35,835 nt of DNA from Bacillota bacterium (GTDB lineage Bacteria; Bacillota; UBA4882; UBA10575). Numbering within the stretch: the first letter of the stretch is position 1; every line of letters starts with the position of its first letter. Location: the NCBI GenBank assembly GCA_012521315.1, contig JAAYMP010000062.1, positions 1-35,835 on the forward strand, read 5' to 3'. Made by a program: the position numbers and the translations under genes. Positions 8,674 through 17,719 of the stretch are shown piece after piece. Under the pieces are notes generated by a model. That model saw only the letters and a list, made by a program, of their open reading frames with translations. It did not search any database and had not been told where the DNA came from.

Positions 8674-8695
8674 ATATTCTTATAACGTGGAAACG

Positions 8696-8721
8696 CGGCC
8701 TTAAAAAGGAGGGTAAGGCCG
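8696..8721 (+). other. Eight-base-pair hairpin with a Shine-Dalgarno-like loop
   Basis: CGGCCTTA (8696-8703) pairs with TAAGGCCG (8714-8721). The ten-base loop is AAAAGGAGGG. No T-run follows, so it is not an intrinsic terminator. It lies 40 bases before the true start of the SPOCS-LysM gene, which has its own ribosome binding site. It may be an mRNA stability or regulatory element. Confidence 0.5.
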
Positions 8722-8761
8722 TACGCTTTTGGCACGCAAATTAACACAAGGAGGGGGTAGC

Positions 8762-10375
8762 ATGTTTACTTGCCATTACGGGCAGGCCGTGATGGAAAGA
8801 ACCTTACTCAACACCAGCAAGGATCTGGAAGCCCATGGCCAGCTTGAGTTGGCGGCCGATTGTCCGGACCTGGAAACGGTTCTTGCCGCCCACGGGTACT
8901 TGCGGGAGATAAAAGGGGAAATCGTCGGGAACAAACTTTATTTGTCCGGAATGGCCGACGTCCATCTGGTTTACCGGGGAAAGGAGAGCTTGGACCAGGT
9001 CCCGGTGTATGGAATGGTGTGGAAAGGGACGGCGGGTGCGGTTGTTAACGGAGAGATTGAGCTGCCTGAGCGGGAGGCGGACTGGGATTGGCAGGTGCGC
9101 TTGTTACAAACGAAACTGCAACCGGAGACGGAACGTACGCTAAAATACCAGTTGGAACTGGAAGTCCGGTTGCGGGCCCATGAACCGGTGGCGGTCGGCT
9201 TTGTCGAACAGATCGAAACCGAAGCCCCGGTCCATACGGAAGAGGAGCATTTGTTGGTAGCGGAGCCGCTGGTCCAAACCTATGTTAGCCGGGAGTTCAG
9301 CAACACGTTCGCGCTCACCTATCCGCGTCCGCCGCTGAGCCGGGTCATCAGTTGCCAGGCCTTCCCGGTGCACACGACAGTCTCGGTGGGCAAAGAAAAA
9401 GTCAACATCGAAGGGAGATTGGAAGTGCATCTGGTCTATGCGACCCTGACCGAAGACGGACAGGAGGGTGGCCTGGAGACCCAAAAATGGACCGAAGAGA
9501 ACGGCGGCGCCCTTCCCTTCCAGATTACGGTGGAAACCCCGGTGCCGCAGGAGCCCTCGGTTGCTTATGAACTTTGGGTGGAGAGCGTGGACTGTCTTTC
9601 CCCGCATCCGGAGAGCTGCCGGGTGCAGATCCAGCTTGGCGTCGACGTGTGCCTGACCAAAACCCGGCAAGCAAAGGCCGTTATTGATGTGTCGGCGGAG
9701 CAAGGGATCATCGATCTCAAGCGGGAAATCGGTTCATGGGTTGAAGTAGTGGAAGAAGCGGAACGCTCCTTTGTGGTGGAAAAACTTCTTACTCTTCCGG
9801 AGCAGCGGCCACCGATCAAAGAGGTCTTGCAGGTTATGGTGACGGAGCCAAAGCTCCAATGGGAGCTGGACCACGACCAGTTGATTGTCGCCGGGGAAGC
9901 CCTGGCCACCCTCCTTTACGAAGCGGAGAGGATGGGTGAGGAAGGGGACGTGATTACAGCGGCCGGTTGGGGGCAGGACGGGACGGAGGCCTTATCTTTC
10001 GGCACCACCGTCGATCTCCCCGGGGTGGAGGCGGAGATGCAAGCCCGGGTCTTTCTCAATCCCCAGCGGCCGGCGGTGGAACTGGTGGATGAAAGAACGA
10101 TCAAACTGATCTGGGAGTTCAAGGCGATGATTACGGTAACGCAAAATCGCGAGTTAGCACTGGTTACCGACAGCGCCTTGGTTTGGCCGGAGGAAGGGCC
10201 GAAACCAAGTATGTTGTTTTACTTGGTGCAGCCGGGTGACACGTTGTGGGGGATTGCCCGCCGCTACAATACGACCATGGCTGCCCTGGCCAAGGCGAAC
10301 CAGTTGACCGGTACCGACCAGGAACTGGTTTTCGGGAAAAAGCTCCTTATTCCAAAGGCCCCGCTTGCCAACTAG
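8762..10375 (+). CDS. SPOCS (DUF3794)-LysM spore-envelope protein
   Basis: The 537-residue protein starts at ATG 8762 behind ACAAGGAGGGGG; the 11-codon extension from TTG 8729 is rejected. It carries repeated beta-rich SPOCS/DUF3794-like units across residues ~10-470 (for example GEIVGNKLYLSGMADVHLVY and later KVNIEGRLEVHLVYA). A LysM domain follows at ~484-532 (YLVQPGDTLWGIARRYNT ... GKKLLIP). SPOCS-LysM proteins are found almost only in endospore formers and are thought to sit in the spore coat or on the cortex, with LysM binding glycan. No signal peptide is seen, which fits assembly from the mother cell. It follows the peptidoglycan-binding gene by 88 bases and ends at a strong terminator, so the two form a likely spore-surface operon. 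Confidence 0.88.
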   Translation: MFTCHYGQAVMERTLLNTSKDLEAHGQLELAADCPDLETVLAAHGYLREIKGEIVGNKLYLSGMADVHLVYRGKESLDQVPVYGMVWKGTAGAVVNGEIELPEREADWDWQVRLLQTKLQPETERTLKYQLELEVRLRAHEPVAVGFVEQIETEAPVHTEEEHLLVAEPLVQTYVSREFSNTFALTYPRPPLSRVISCQAFPVHTTVSVGKEKVNIEGRLEVHLVYATLTEDGQEGGLETQKWTEENGGALPFQITVETPVPQEPSVAYELWVESVDCLSPHPESCRVQIQLGVDVCLTKTRQAKAVIDVSAEQGIIDLKREIGSWVEVVEEAERSFVVEKLLTLPEQRPPIKEVLQVMVTEPKLQWELDHDQLIVAGEALATLLYEAERMGEEGDVITAAGWGQDGTEALSFGTTVDLPGVEAEMQARVFLNPQRPAVELVDERTIKLIWEFKAMITVTQNRELALVTDSALVWPEEGPKPSMLFYLVQPGDTLWGIARRYNTTMAALAKANQLTGTDQELVFGKKLLIPKAPLAN

Positions 10376-10396
10376 AAGGAAGAAAGGAACGGACAG

Positions 10397-10423
10397 AAAA
10401 GACGCCGCAAGGCGTCTTTTTTT
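10397..10423 (+). terminator. Rho-independent terminator
   Basis: AAAAGACGCC and GGCGTCTTTT pair across a GCAA tetraloop and run into seven T. It closes the spore-envelope pair. Confidence 0.93.
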
Positions 10424-10449
10424 CTCGTTATTGGCGGAGGGGACAATCC

Positions 10450-10478
10450 TTGACAAGCATCTGGAATTAGCGTATATT
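10450..10478 (+). promoter_or_regulatory. Sigma-A promoter for the FmdB-type gene
   Basis: TTGACA at 10450-10455, a 17-base spacer and TATATT at 10473-10478 make a near-consensus housekeeping promoter. Transcription would begin near 10485, about 75 bases before the gene. Confidence 0.85.
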
Positions 10479-10558
10479 ATTGTGATGTAGGCAAAAACGA
10501 AGTTACATCGCCGGAACTGCTTAGCGTAAGCTTTGGTCTCTAGTATGGAGGTGAGGAG

Positions 10559-10795
10559 ATGCCAACCTACGACTATAAGTGTGCAAACTGTGGCCGGTTC
10601 GAGTGGTTTCAAAAGATCACCGAGGAACCGTTGACAGTTTGTCCCCATTGCGGCGGAGAAGTCCAGCGTCAGATCAGCCGCAACGTAGGGATTATCTTCA
10701 AAGGGAGCGGTTTCTATACAACCGACAACCGGAAGCCGAGCCAGGACAAAGAAAGCACCCATTCTTCGGCGACAAGCGAACAAAAGGTTTCATAA
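10559..10795 (+). CDS. FmdB-family zinc-ribbon protein
   Basis: The 78-residue product starts [12 protein letters not shown] and has a second pair of cysteines in CPHCG about 20 residues later, giving one four-cysteine zinc ribbon of the FmdB/CxxC-CxxC type. The middle keeps the family pattern [19 protein letters not shown]. The tail (~55-78) is polar and probably disordered. These small proteins are common, and their function is not settled; they have been called putative regulatory proteins. The ATG follows GGAGGTGAGGAG. The gene has its own sigma-A promoter and terminator, so it is a single-gene transcript, probably expressed during growth. Confidence 0.9.
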   Translation: MPTYDYKCANCGRFEWFQKITEEPLTVCPHCGGEVQRQISRNVGIIFKGSGFYTTDNRKPSQDKESTHSSATSEQKVS

Positions 10796-10800
10796 ATATC

Positions 10801-10834
10801 AGAAAGGTCCCTTCTTGAGGCGACCTTTCTTTTA
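10801..10834 (+). terminator. Rho-independent terminator
   Basis: AGAAAGGTC (10801-10809) pairs with GACCTTTCT (10822-10830), followed by a T-run (TTTT, then AATG). It ends the FmdB-type gene. Confidence 0.85.
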
Positions 10835-12753
<1,919 letters not shown>

Positions 12754-12802
12754 TCTGGACTAATTGGCGCCAGATCAGCGGTCATCCCGCGAACCCGTTT
12801 TT

Positions 12803-12830
12803 CCGCCTTTCCCCTGGCGGGGAGGGGCGG
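12803..12830 (+). other. Strong 12-base-pair hairpin without T-tract
   Basis: CCGCCTTTCCCC (12803-12814) pairs with GGGGAGGGGCGG (12819-12830) across a TGGC loop, all twelve positions pairing as RNA with two G-U pairs. No T-run follows. It sits between pyrG and the transglycosylase gene and may stabilise or process the transcript, or act as a weak terminator. Confidence 0.55.
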
Positions 12831-12867
12831 GTGCCGTTGGAAAAAAGGGAAGAACGGGAGGGGTAAC

Positions 12868-13719
12868 ATGGGAACGTCACGTCCGCTCCCTGGGACCAGG
12901 CCGGTAAAGAAGGTGAAGTCCCGGAAGGAGAAGGGGAACCTTCCACTGAAAATCTTCCGGATTGTCTGCAGCCCGCTCTTACTTTTCGTCGACATTTTCC
13001 GGGCGCGGCCTTCGCCCCGGGTTTTCAAGGCTTTCCTCTGGTTAATGCTGGCGCTTATTCTCCTGATGACCGGGTTGTTTTTTTGGGTCGACCGGCAGGA
13101 GACCCGGTTGCAGGAGGTTTTGGGGTCCTATTTTTCCTATGCGGCCGGGGCGATCCCGGTAAGTACCGAAATTCAGGAGATTATCCACCGTAATGCCCTT
13201 TTGTTTAATGTCAGCCCGCAATTGGTGACGGCGGTGATCCAAGCGGAAAGCAGTTTTGACCCCGAAGCCTACTCACCAAAGGGGGCCTGCGGTTTGATGC
13301 AGTTGACGCCCTTAGTATGGCAGGCCTATAACCCGGACTCCAAGTGCAACGGGCGGCACCGGCCGGGGGAAAAAAACCACGGGCGGGACTGTATTTACAA
13401 CATCGAAGCGAATATCGCCACGGGAGTTCGTTATCTTAAGGATTTAATCGATTACTTTGATGGTGAAACCGGCCGGGCGCTTGAAGCATATAATGCGGGG
13501 TTGACCAATGTTGATCTGGAGAAGATCCGCCCCAAGTACAGGGAGACCCGGGCTTATCTGGGCCGGATCGGGCAGTTGTTGGCCCGTGATGAGCTGAGGA
13601 GTTTCGTCAACCTTTACGACTTGAACCGTTACGGCCGCACGATCCTCCGGGGCCTCTTCCTTGTTGCGTTGTTTTTATGGGCCGTCTTTTTGTTTTGGGT
13701 CAAAAAACACTATACCTAG
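12868..13719 (+). CDS. Membrane-anchored lytic transglycosylase, SLT domain
   Basis: The 283-residue protein has a basic N-terminus, a membrane span at ~53-73 (WLMLALILLMTGLFFWV), an SLT domain (~100-235) and a second span near the C-terminus (TILRGLFLVALFLWAVFLFWV). The SLT motifs are complete: VIQAESSFDPEAYS with catalytic Glu127, KGACGLMQLTP, and later NIATGVRYL and LEAYNAG. Such enzymes cut glycan strands of peptidoglycan to 1,6-anhydro ends. The domain between the two spans should face outside the membrane, where the wall is. A short insert with two Cys (SKCNGRH ... GRDC) follows the LMQLTP motif, which is less usual. The gene lies where Bacillus has yabP, just before yabQ, so a role in spore cortex or engulfment is plausible but inferred. 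The ATG follows GGGAGGGG. Confidence 0.9.
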   Translation: MGTSRPLPGTRPVKKVKSRKEKGNLPLKIFRIVCSPLLLFVDIFRARPSPRVFKAFLWLMLALILLMTGLFFWVDRQETRLQEVLGSYFSYAAGAIPVSTEIQEIIHRNALLFNVSPQLVTAVIQAESSFDPEAYSPKGACGLMQLTPLVWQAYNPDSKCNGRHRPGEKNHGRDCIYNIEANIATGVRYLKDLIDYFDGETGRALEAYNAGLTNVDLEKIRPKYRETRAYLGRIGQLLARDELRSFVNLYDLNRYGRTILRGLFLVALFLWAVFLFWVKKHYT

Positions 13720-13751
13720 CCGGACCGGCACCGGCCCTTCCTTGTCGCCAG

Positions 13752-13779
13752 ACATAATTCCCGAACTCGAACATAAAAG
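13752..13779 (+). promoter_or_regulatory. Possible sigma-E-like promoter before yabQ
   Basis: ACATAAT near 13752 and CATAAAAG at 13772 resemble the early mother-cell pattern (KMATATT / CATACAMT), but the spacer is a little short and several positions differ. B. subtilis yabQ is under sigma-E, which is the main reason for listing it. Confidence 0.28.
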
Positions 13780-13805
13780 ATTAAAAGAGGGAAGGGGGCG
13801 CAAGG

Positions 13806-14120
13806 ATGGAAGGGATTGGGTGGCAGGTTAGTGGTTTGATGTTTCTTTTTTTGACCGGTTTGGGGTGGGGGTTACTCTACGATGGCTGCCTGTTCTTCTT
13901 TGCACGCCGGCGGCAAGCGGGCGACTTCTTGTTTTGGGTCCTCTCGGTCTTTTTGATCTTTCCGGTGCTCCTCTTTACGACCGGCGGCGAGCTACGGGTC
14001 TCTTTTGGGATCAGTTTAATCGTTGGGGTGGCTTGCTACCGGTGGGTCTTTCATCCGACGATTCATCTTTATTTAAAACTGTTAAAAAGAAAACTCCGTC
14101 GCCGGCGGGGGTTTTTTTAA
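13806..14120 (+). CDS. yabQ: Spore cortex biosynthesis protein YabQ
   Basis: YabQ is a small integral membrane protein of the outer forespore membrane needed to build the spore cortex in B. subtilis. The 104 residues form three hydrophobic segments: SGLMFLFLTGLGWGLLYDG, FLFWVLSVFLIFPVLLF and ISLIVGVACYRWVF. Between the last two is the family block TTGGELRVSFG. The protein ends in a very basic tail (KLLKRKLRRRRGFF). Position just upstream of divIC confirms the call. The usual upstream partner yabP is not next to it; the place is taken by a lytic transglycosylase. The ATG follows GAGGGAAGGGGG. Expression is expected in the mother cell. Confidence 0.9.
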   Translation: MEGIGWQVSGLMFLFLTGLGWGLLYDGCLFFFARRRQAGDFLFWVLSVFLIFPVLLFTTGGELRVSFGISLIVGVACYRWVFHPTIHLYLKLLKRKLRRRRGFF

Positions 14121-14247
14121 GCACAGTTCAGGTCAAAGACAGGAGTGGACGGGTTTGAAGCGAATTAATTAAAATGGCTTTGCTTTTGCTGGGAGGGGAA
14201 ACGAGGCGGAGAGAGGGAAAAGGAAGGGGAAAGAAGGGGGGAGTAGG

Positions 14248-14508
14248 ATGAACCGGGTTGTTTATTTTCCGAAGCGGATGGGAACGGAAAATAGACGGAA
14301 ACGGTTTAAGGTAAAGGGTTTATCCCTTTTCTTGCTGCTCCTTTTTTTGATCCTAATCTATCAGATTGGGAGCGGGCTTTATATCTATTTTATGTATAAC
14401 CGGCGTTTACACAACGCCCGGTCGCTGCTTCGGGAGAAACAAAAGATCATGGAGCAGTTGGAAAGGCAGTTGCACAAGGCCGAAATTGAGACGTCGGCCG
14501 GGACGTGA
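14248..14508 (+). CDS. divIC: Cell-division protein of the DivIC/FtsB family
   Basis: DivIC joins FtsL and DivIB in the division complex at the septum. The 86 residues have a basic cytosolic N-terminus (~30 residues), one membrane span (LSLFLLLLFLILIYQIG) and an external coiled-coil (RRLHNARSLLREKQKIMEQL). This is the size and layout of the family, although the coiled-coil tail is short. The order yabQ-divIC-yabR is the Bacillus order, except that tex is inserted after divIC here. The ATG lies downstream of a purine-rich stretch with GGGGGGAG at good spacing. A strong terminator follows. Confidence 0.85.
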   Translation: MNRVVYFPKRMGTENRRKRFKVKGLSLFLLLLFLILIYQIGSGLYIYFMYNRRLHNARSLLREKQKIMEQLERQLHKAEIETSAGT

Positions 14509-14525
14509 AGTGAACGGATGGATTG

Positions 14526-14549
14526 AACGGCTGCGCGACAGCCGTTTTT
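14526..14549 (+). terminator. Rho-independent terminator
   Basis: AACGGCTG and CAGCCGTT pair across CGCGA and run into five T. It separates divIC from tex. Confidence 0.88.
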
Positions 14550-14597
14550 GTTCGTTAAAATAAAAATAAAAAAAGCCGACAAAGGTCGGGAAGAAGG

Positions 14598-16775
14598 GTG
14601 CGGTTTATCACATTGACGTTGCTTGCACAGTTAGCATCTGAACTGGGGATTGGACTCGACCAGGTCAGACGGACAGTAAAATTGTTCGATGAGGGCAATA
14701 CTTTGCCGTTTATTGCCCGCTACCGAAAGGAAGTCACGGGCGGGCTGGATGAAGAACAACTGCGGCGGTTGGAGGAACGCCTTGGCTATTTGCGGAACCT
14801 GGAAGCGCGGAAGGAAGAGGTTCTGCGGAGCATTGCGGAACAGGGGAAACTTACCCCCGAGTTGGAACAGGCAATCAGAGCGGCCACGATCCGTCAGGAA
14901 GTGGAGGACTATTACCGGCCTTACCGACCAAAACGGCGGACAAGAGCCACCAAGGCGAAAGAACAGGGTCTGGAGCCTTTGGCCGCGTTGATCTGGGCCC
15001 AGGAAATGACCGCCGGTGATCCGGAAGAAGTGGCCACCGCCTATCTCCGCCCCGAGCTTGGCGTGGAAGAGCCGGAGCAGGCTTTGGCCGGAGCGCTGGA
15101 TATTATCGCCGAACAGATTGCCGACCAGGCGGAGTGGCGGCGGATGATCCGAGATTATCTGTGGGAACATGCCCAGCTTGCCTCGGAGTTGAAGACGGAA
15201 GGGCCGGAAGCGCAGGTTTACCGCCAGTACCATCAGTACAGCGAACCGGTGAAGCGGATTCCGCCCCACCGGGTGCTGGCTTTGAACCGGGGTGAAAAGG
15301 AGGGGGCTTTAAAAGTCGGGCTCCAAGTCGACCAGGCCCCCCTGCTCAGCCGCCTGGAGGAGCTGGTGCTGAAGAACCGGTCCTGTATTTTCACCCCTTA
15401 CTTGGAGGCCGCCGTTGAAGACAGCCTTAACCGCTTAATTTTGCCCAGTATCGAACGGGAGATCCGGGCCGCTTTGACGGAAACCGCTGAAGAACAGGCG
15501 ATTAGAGTATTTGGGATTAACTTGCGGCAGTTGTTGCTGCAACCGCCCGTCCGCGGCAAAACGGTGATGGGAATCGATCCCGGTTTCCGGACCGGTTGCA
15601 AAGTGGTGGTGGTTGACTCCATCGGCCGGGTCCTGGCGGCGACGACGATTTACCCCCACCCACCCCAGAACGAGTGGGAAAAGGCGAAAGCGGAATTGAC
15701 GGCGTTAATCGCGGAGTACCAGGTCGATTTGGTGGCCAGCGGGAACGGGACCGCCGCGCGGGAAACGGAGGAACTGGTCGCGGCGACTTTGGCCGGGATC
15801 GAGCGTCCGGTTTACTATACCATTGTCAGTGAAGCCGGGGCTTCCGTTTATTCCGCTTCGAAGATCGCCCGGGAGGAACTGCTCGGATACGATGTGGCCA
15901 TGCGCGGAGCCGTCTCGATCGCCCGCCGGTTGCAGGATCCCCTGGCCGAACTGGTCAAGATCGAACCGAAAGCCCTCGGAGTGGGGGAATACCAGCATGA
16001 TGTGGACCAAAACCGCCTCGGTGAAACGCTGAGAGGGGTGGTCGAGTCCTGTGTGAACTACGTTGGCGTTGATCTTAATACGGCTTCGGCTTTTCTCTTG
16101 CAAAACGTGGCGGGGATCGGGCCGACGCTGGCCCGGGCTATTGTGGCTTACCGTGAAGCCAACGGCCCCTTCCGGCGGAGGGAAGAACTCCTCAAGGTCA
16201 AAAGACTGGGTAACCACGTTTATACGCAAGCGGCCGGCTTTTTGCGCTTGCCCGATGGCGAATACAGTCTGGAGAATACGGGAATCCATCCCGAGTCGTA
16301 CCATGTGGCCGAAGCCCTCCTGGCGGCGGTGGGTTACGAGAGTGGGGATCTAAGGGACCCTTCCCGTCTGGCCGGGTTACGGGAAAAACTAAAAACCCTT
16401 GATTTGGCGGCGATGGCGGTAAAACTGGACGTCGGCCTTCCCACCCTGCAGGACATCTTCGACGGGCTCTGCCGCCCGGGACGCGACCCCCGCGCCGAGT
16501 TGCCGGGTCCGGTCTTCCGCCGGGATGTTAAATCGATGAACGATTTAAAACCGGGAATGATCCTAAACGGCGTGGTCCGGAATGTGGTTGATTTTGGCGC
16601 CTTTATCGACATCGGGGTGGAAGAGGATGGCCTGGCCCATATTTCAGAGTTGGCGACAAGGTATATTCGCCATCCGCTGGAGATCGTCGCCATTGGGCAA
16701 ACGGTGAAAGTGCGGATCTTAAATGTCGATCCGGAGCGCCGGCGGATTGCCCTTTCCTTGAAAGGGGTCGAGTAA
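14598..16775 (+). CDS. tex: Tex-family RNA-binding transcription accessory protein
   Basis: Tex is a conserved nucleic-acid-binding protein related to the core of eukaryotic Spt6, linked to transcription and RNA handling. The 725 residues match the family (~720-780). Visible in order are the helical Tex N-terminal region (NTLPFIARYRKEVTGGLDE, then YYRPYRPKRRT), the YqgF-like RNase H fold near 322-450 (VMGIDPGFRTGCKVVVVD), helix-hairpin-helix motifs near 500-560 (NVAGIGPTLARAIVAYRE) and a C-terminal S1 domain from ~648 (PGMILNGVVRNVVDFGAFID). The GTG start at 14598 follows GGGAAGAAGG. A small CCGAC/GTCGG hairpin lies just before the ribosome binding site. The gene sits between divIC and yabR, and both it and yabR carry an S1 domain. 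Confidence 0.95.
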   Translation: MRFITLTLLAQLASELGIGLDQVRRTVKLFDEGNTLPFIARYRKEVTGGLDEEQLRRLEERLGYLRNLEARKEEVLRSIAEQGKLTPELEQAIRAATIRQEVEDYYRPYRPKRRTRATKAKEQGLEPLAALIWAQEMTAGDPEEVATAYLRPELGVEEPEQALAGALDIIAEQIADQAEWRRMIRDYLWEHAQLASELKTEGPEAQVYRQYHQYSEPVKRIPPHRVLALNRGEKEGALKVGLQVDQAPLLSRLEELVLKNRSCIFTPYLEAAVEDSLNRLILPSIEREIRAALTETAEEQAIRVFGINLRQLLLQPPVRGKTVMGIDPGFRTGCKVVVVDSIGRVLAATTIYPHPPQNEWEKAKAELTALIAEYQVDLVASGNGTAARETEELVAATLAGIERPVYYTIVSEAGASVYSASKIAREELLGYDVAMRGAVSIARRLQDPLAELVKIEPKALGVGEYQHDVDQNRLGETLRGVVESCVNYVGVDLNTASAFLLQNVAGIGPTLARAIVAYREANGPFRRREELLKVKRLGNHVYTQAAGFLRLPDGEYSLENTGIHPESYHVAEALLAAVGYESGDLRDPSRLAGLREKLKTLDLAAMAVKLDVGLPTLQDIFDGLCRPGRDPRAELPGPVFRRDVKSMNDLKPGMILNGVVRNVVDFGAFIDIGVEEDGLAHISELATRYIRHPLEIVAIGQTVKVRILNVDPERRRIALSLKGVE

Positions 16776-16805
16776 GCGTGGAGATTTGTCTGGTTCTGTC
16801 TCACC

Positions 16806-16835
16806 TTGACAACACATTTTTAACTGCGATATAAT
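16806..16835 (+). promoter_or_regulatory. Sigma-A promoter for yabR
   Basis: TTGACA (16806-16811), 18-base spacer and TATAAT (16830-16835) are both perfect consensus boxes. The start of transcription would be near 16842. Confidence 0.85.
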
Positions 16836-16852
16836 AATATATATTACTTTGG

Positions 16853-16864
16853 AGAGAATTCTCT
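16853..16864 (+). promoter_or_regulatory. Perfect 12-base palindrome in the yabR leader
   Basis: AGAGAATTCTCT reads the same on both strands and lies about 11 bases after the predicted transcription start, a typical operator position. A related sequence, TAGAGA-ATTCA-TCTCTA, lies in the leader of the HD-GYP gene at 24386. Confidence 0.45.
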
Positions 16865-16890
16865 AAATCAAGGGGAGGAAATAACTGAAT

Positions 16891-17274
16891 ATGTCTTTTG
16901 CGGTGGGCCAGGTTGTGGAAGGGAAGGTCACCGGAATCACTAATTTCGGCGCATTTGTGGAGCTATCGCCAGGGATGACCGGATTGGTCCATATTTCCGA
17001 AGTCGCGGATGTCTATGTTAAGGACATCAAAGACTTTGTTCAACTTAACGACCAGGTTAAAGTGAAGATTTTATCGATGCAAGATGGAAAGATTGGTCTC
17101 TCGATCCGTCAAGCCCAACCGAAGCCCAGCCGACAAAGCCAGCAGTCTTTCGAGGATAAGCTAGCGAAGTTTCTAAAGGATTCTGATGAACGCCAATCCG
17201 ACTTGCGAAGAAGCATGGATTCGAAACGCGGGGGAAGAGGAGGAGGGCGTTTAAGCCTTTTAAAGGGGAAATAA
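16891..17274 (+). CDS. yabR: S1-domain RNA-binding protein YabR
   Basis: The 127-residue product has one S1 RNA-binding domain at residues 1-75 (VGQVVEGKVTGITNFGAFVE, then GLVHISEVAD and VKVKILSMQDGKIGLSIRQA). A charged linker follows (FEDKLAKFLKDSDERQSDL), then a Gly/Arg-rich tail (SKRGGRGGGRLSLLKGK) that probably also contacts RNA. This is the pattern of YabR/general stress protein 13-type proteins, and the position before tRNA-Met is the same as in B. subtilis. It has its own near-perfect sigma-A promoter and a palindrome just downstream. The ATG follows AGGGGAGG at slightly long spacing. The exact cellular role is unclear; binding to ribosomes or mRNA is likely. Confidence 0.93.
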   Translation: MSFAVGQVVEGKVTGITNFGAFVELSPGMTGLVHISEVADVYVKDIKDFVQLNDQVKVKILSMQDGKIGLSIRQAQPKPSRQSQQSFEDKLAKFLKDSDERQSDLRRSMDSKRGGRGGGRLSLLKGK

Positions 17275-17309
17275 TTAATGGTCGGTTGACCAGTTGCGGA
17301 AAAAAGGTC

Positions 17310-17338
17310 TTGATTAACAAGGGGATTTGTATTATAAT
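17310..17338 (+). promoter_or_regulatory. Sigma-A promoter of the tRNA pair
   Basis: TTGATT (17310-17315), 17-base spacer and TATAAT (17333-17338) place the transcription start around 17345, about 13 bases before tRNA-Met. Confidence 0.85.
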
Positions 17339-17357
17339 CAGGAATGCAGTTGTCCTT

Positions 17358-17434
17358 GGCGGTGTAGCTCAGTTGGTGAGAGCATACGGTTCATACCCGT
17401 AGTGTCACTGGTTCGAATCCAGTCACCGCCACCA
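17358..17434 (+). tRNA. tRNA-Met (anticodon CAT), elongator type
   Basis: The acceptor stem GGCGGTG/CACCGCC is perfect, and CCA is encoded at 17432-17434. The anticodon stem TACGG/CCGTA encloses loop TTCATAC, so the anticodon is CAT. The T-loop reads GGTTCGAATCC. The anticodon stem lacks the three G-C pairs of initiator tRNA and base 1 pairs normally, so this is the elongator type. The sequence is very close to the B. subtilis elongator found in the same place after yabR. A lysidine-modified tRNA-Ile2 cannot be fully excluded. Confidence 0.95.
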
Positions 17435-17439
17435 AAAAC

Positions 17440-17515
<76 letters not shown>

Positions 17516-17529
17516 CTAAAAAGCAAAAG

Positions 17530-17554
17530 ACCGTCCGGAGAGGACGGTTTTTTT
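17530..17554 (+). terminator. Rho-independent terminator after tRNA-Lys
   Basis: ACCGTCC and GGACGGT pair across GGAGA, then seven T. It ends the tRNA transcript. Confidence 0.92.
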
Positions 17555-17577
17555 GGTTCAGCGCAAGGTGTTTTTAA

Positions 17578-17586
17578 TGATATAAT
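17578..17586 (+). promoter_or_regulatory. Extended -10 promoter for the PAS kinase gene
   Basis: TGATATAAT has the TGn extension and a perfect -10 box. No good -35 box is seen, as is usual for extended -10 promoters. Transcription would start near 17593. Confidence 0.55.
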
Positions 17587-17719
17587 TAATAACAAGGGAA
17601 AGCCGGCGCAAGAAGGAAGCGATAAATTAACATAACGCACCACCTCTTTGGCAGAAAAGTACTTTCCTAGGCCCATGCCCGCGAAAGCTTTCCGTGGAAA
17701 GAGAGTGGGAGGATTTAAG

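Noticed and set aside
9140-9703. Long antisense ORF (187 codons) inside the SPOCS-LysM gene, and similar ones in tex, asnS and uvrC
   Set aside because: They are mirror frames of strong coding genes without ribosome binding sites or family signatures.
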